Positions 61,501-64,000 of a stretch of DNA of 64,000 nucleotides are shown here, piece by piece. The position numbers and the translations under genes are program-made. The notes beneath the pieces are model-generated. The model did not search any database. It saw nothing but the letters and a program-made list of their open reading frames with translations, and was not told where the DNA came from. How positions within the stretch are numbered: position 1 is the first letter of the stretch; every line of letters begins with the position of its first letter. This DNA is from Archilochus colubris (Eukaryota; Chordata; Aves; Apodiformes; Trochilidae): the NCBI GenBank assembly GCA_023079485.1, contig CM041101.1:7219501-7283500 (forward strand). The letters are read 5' to 3'.

Positions 61501-64000
61501 CTTAGTGGAGAAGCTAATGGCTTTTTTCCCTCATATCATATGAATGAAAATAGGCTGCAGTGCAGTAGTGGCTTATTACACTGAATTTAGTATGAAGTCA
61601 GCATGATGGCTGTGTTAAATGATACAGGCTTATTAAAGCACTTAAAGTTCAGTTATTGTAACCAGGCTCTCAGAGCTCTGCCACACAGAATTTGTGTATG
61701 GTAAAGGTTTTCCATGGCATCACTGCAAGCAAAGACCTCAGCTTAGGAAGAACACTAAGCCAGAAAGTACCTGGATGGGCAAGGATGGTGGGAATCAGAA
61801 AGAAAGCACTGCAGGCTGTAGCAGACAGCTCACTTACACTTTGATTCCTCAGTGGGTGTAGGGGCAGCCAGGTTACATTGCAGGTGGTGCAAAGGGACAG
61901 CAACCAGGAAGGAAAAGCACAGAGAACAGTCCTGCTTTGGCTCTGCCTTGCCAAACAAGAACCATAGAACAAGGCAGGCAGGGCTGCCCTTTGGGGACCT
62001 TCATCTCCCAGGCTCTCCCACCTTTCCAGTAAGGTGGTTTACAAAAAATGTCCATCTGGGGGTCTGCTTCTGCTGTCAGCTTTGCAGTGAACCTGTGGAT
62101 GTCTGCAGCTTTCCTTTGTAAAGGCTGTGATAGCTGCAGGGGGAAATGGGTGAATGGGTCCTTAGTGTACTGAGTGCAACAATGTGAAATGACTTTGTAG
62201 ACTCTGGAATCTGGAGCTTTCAGAGCAGGCAAGGGCATCACCAGCTTGTTCCCACTTTAAATTCATTATTAATATTTCCAACTCTAGAAAATTTGTAAAA
62301 AGTTTATAAAACCTGCAAAACAATTAGTTACCTGCCTTCCCTGGGTCTAGTGATCACAAGCTGTTGACTTTCCTACCTTGTTGATGACCTGTGATATGTT
62401 TTTGATGATTTTCTTTAAAATATCCTTAATGCTAATATTTTTCTGGAAATACTCCTATGAACATTCACAGTATACAAAGTGACACTTTAAAAATCAAATA
62501 GATACTTCATTATTTTTGTTAGCTCACATTCATGTGTACTGAGTATTCAGAATATGCAGGAAGGAATTCCAGTGATAGGTCTGTGCTTTGTTCAGATTGA
62601 GTAGTTTCTAGGTAATCCCCTCAGTCCCAAATCTCCTATTTCATACTGGCAAGAAAAAGCCAATGCATCCAAATCCCTCATTCTCTTCATTTTACTGTCT
62701 AAGAGGAACAAATTCCTTAATTCCCTAGAGCTGCTGTATAGCTATTCTTTTTAAAAACACATTAAGTAAAAAAAAAAAGCCTCCCTCAAATTTGGGAATC
62801 ACTTTCTAGGACAATGAGGACTACAAGTCCTTTGTACCATGATCTCTATCATCAGGAAAAAGCAACAGAGTTAATACAATACACAGATATAATTTTTTCC
62901 TACCAAAAATATGCTTTAAAATTATTACAGTTCTCCTTAGTAATTCCCATATCCTGTATTCACATTTTCTGTATATACTTTTTTTTTCTGTCTCAAGTAC
63001 ATTTAGGTGTCAATTAAATTTGAAATATCTACATTTGTCAGCATTTCATTTTTGGCCAGTGTGATGTGCTGCTGATTTGTCCATGCATCCTGACACATGA
63101 AAAAAGCTCCTGAGATGCAGATCTTCCTCATTAAAAAAGAAACCCACACTCTCATAATGGTACGCAGAGCCATGGAGCGCATCCCCAGCTTTATTGCACT
63201 GTGTTTCTGACATGATATTTAAAAAGGAACAGCCACGGCTGTCAGTACTGTCATATGCTGGTGCTAACTGAAGACATGTTAAACTAAACATTAGAAAGAG
63301 ATCAGCAAGTCATCTGCATGGTAACTCAGCTAAGAGATTAGGTAGGCAGGAGCTGGTGCAGTCATGTGGAGATGATGAGGGTTGTAGCTGTGACGGACAC
63401 ATCCTTTCTTCCATCTAAGCCCGCAGCAGTGCCTGCCTGGCAGCCGGGCTGGCTGTGACCTGCCTCTTCACAGACAGCTCTTTGTGTAGGGAATTCTAGC
63501 AAGTGGTGGGTGGCAGACTGCAGGAGAGTTGCCGAATTGGGTTAATGAGGGAAGAGGCACTTTTTTTGGATTCCACTGCCTCAAGCTAATAAAAAATTTA
63601 AACTTGAACGATTTTAGATTCTTCATCCCTTGTCTCGGACCAGAATCTCTCACAGAGAACACCAACAGTGAAACTTAAGTGCTTGCTTTTTTCTAATTAT
63701 GAGATCCCACTTTCATTTAAGGAGTCTTGCAATGGCAACAAAACCAGGGCGTATTAACTTGCTATATATTTAATCTTCTTTGCACTGAGCTGCACTGAAG
63801 TGCAATTGATGATCTGGCCAACAAGATCCTGTATTATTTCTTCATAGTTTGTACATGCACGCAGACAAAATACATTTGAATTTAGTGTGATTTGAAGGCA
63901 AACAAAAGGGGTCAGAGAGAGTGCTTTAAGGGCAGCTGCACCAATACACTTTTATATGTAGTGACCAAACGTGTAGTTTTATCAGCAAGATGTATGAAAA
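58535..64000 (+). other. DENND1A: DENND1A intron, partial
   Basis: This is the 5' part of the intron after the last exon in the window, starting at donor gtaagt. It contains a short ATAAAC microsatellite (60627-60649) and a motif-containing block at about 61370-61670. I recognised no exon matching the known continuation of DENND1A and no other gene. Confidence 0.8.
60627..60649. repeat. ATAAAC hexanucleotide microsatellite
   Basis: There are about three and a half copies of ATAAAC in tandem. Confidence 0.9.

Overview
The window is vertebrate nuclear DNA, most likely from a bird. It is AT-rich and has short exons with GT-AG borders separated by long introns. It contains one recognisable CR1-type LINE remnant, and no prokaryotic gene organisation. 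The only host gene I can recognise is DENND1A (connecdenn 1, a Rab35 guanine-nucleotide exchange factor). It lies on the + strand and occupies the whole window as an internal segment. Nine constitutive-looking exons and one probable in-frame cassette exon can be placed to the base. Translated in order they give about 290 residues collinear with vertebrate DENND1A, running from the end of the cDENN region through the dDENN module into the start of the proline-rich tail. The gene's start, first exons, last exons and promoter lie outside the window.

Layout: 1-3943 is intron. An exon lies at 3944-4045, followed by a 6.9 kb intron and an exon at 10896-11021. A CpG-rich patch sits just upstream of that second exon. 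Next comes a 22.9 kb intron holding a CR1 fragment and several homeodomain-motif-rich blocks that look like conserved regulatory DNA. A compact cluster of five exons follows at 33907-37380. After a 4.9 kb intron there is an exon at 42238-42372. A 12.2 kb intron carries a candidate enhancer near 44.3-44.6 kb and, on the opposite strand at 49.06-50.54 kb, about 1.5 kb of strongly stop-depleted but broken reading frame. I read that frame as a decayed coding sequence of unknown, possibly viral, origin. A proline/arginine-rich cassette exon follows at 54602-54661, then the last exon in the window at 58446-58534, then 5.5 kb of intron.

The exons encode one protein. The dDENN part completes the DENN domain that activates Rab35 in clathrin-dependent endocytosis and endosomal recycling. 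The later exons begin the tail that in mammals binds endocytic adaptors and SH3 proteins. Almost all exons here are multiples of three and phase 0, so alternative inclusion keeps the frame.

Most other open frames of 60-130 codons look like chance in AT-rich intron DNA and are not annotated. The items most worth following are the antisense relic, the cassette exon with its tandem NAGNAG acceptor, and the homeodomain-site-rich intronic blocks. All regulatory calls rest on motif density only and have not been tested by alignment.
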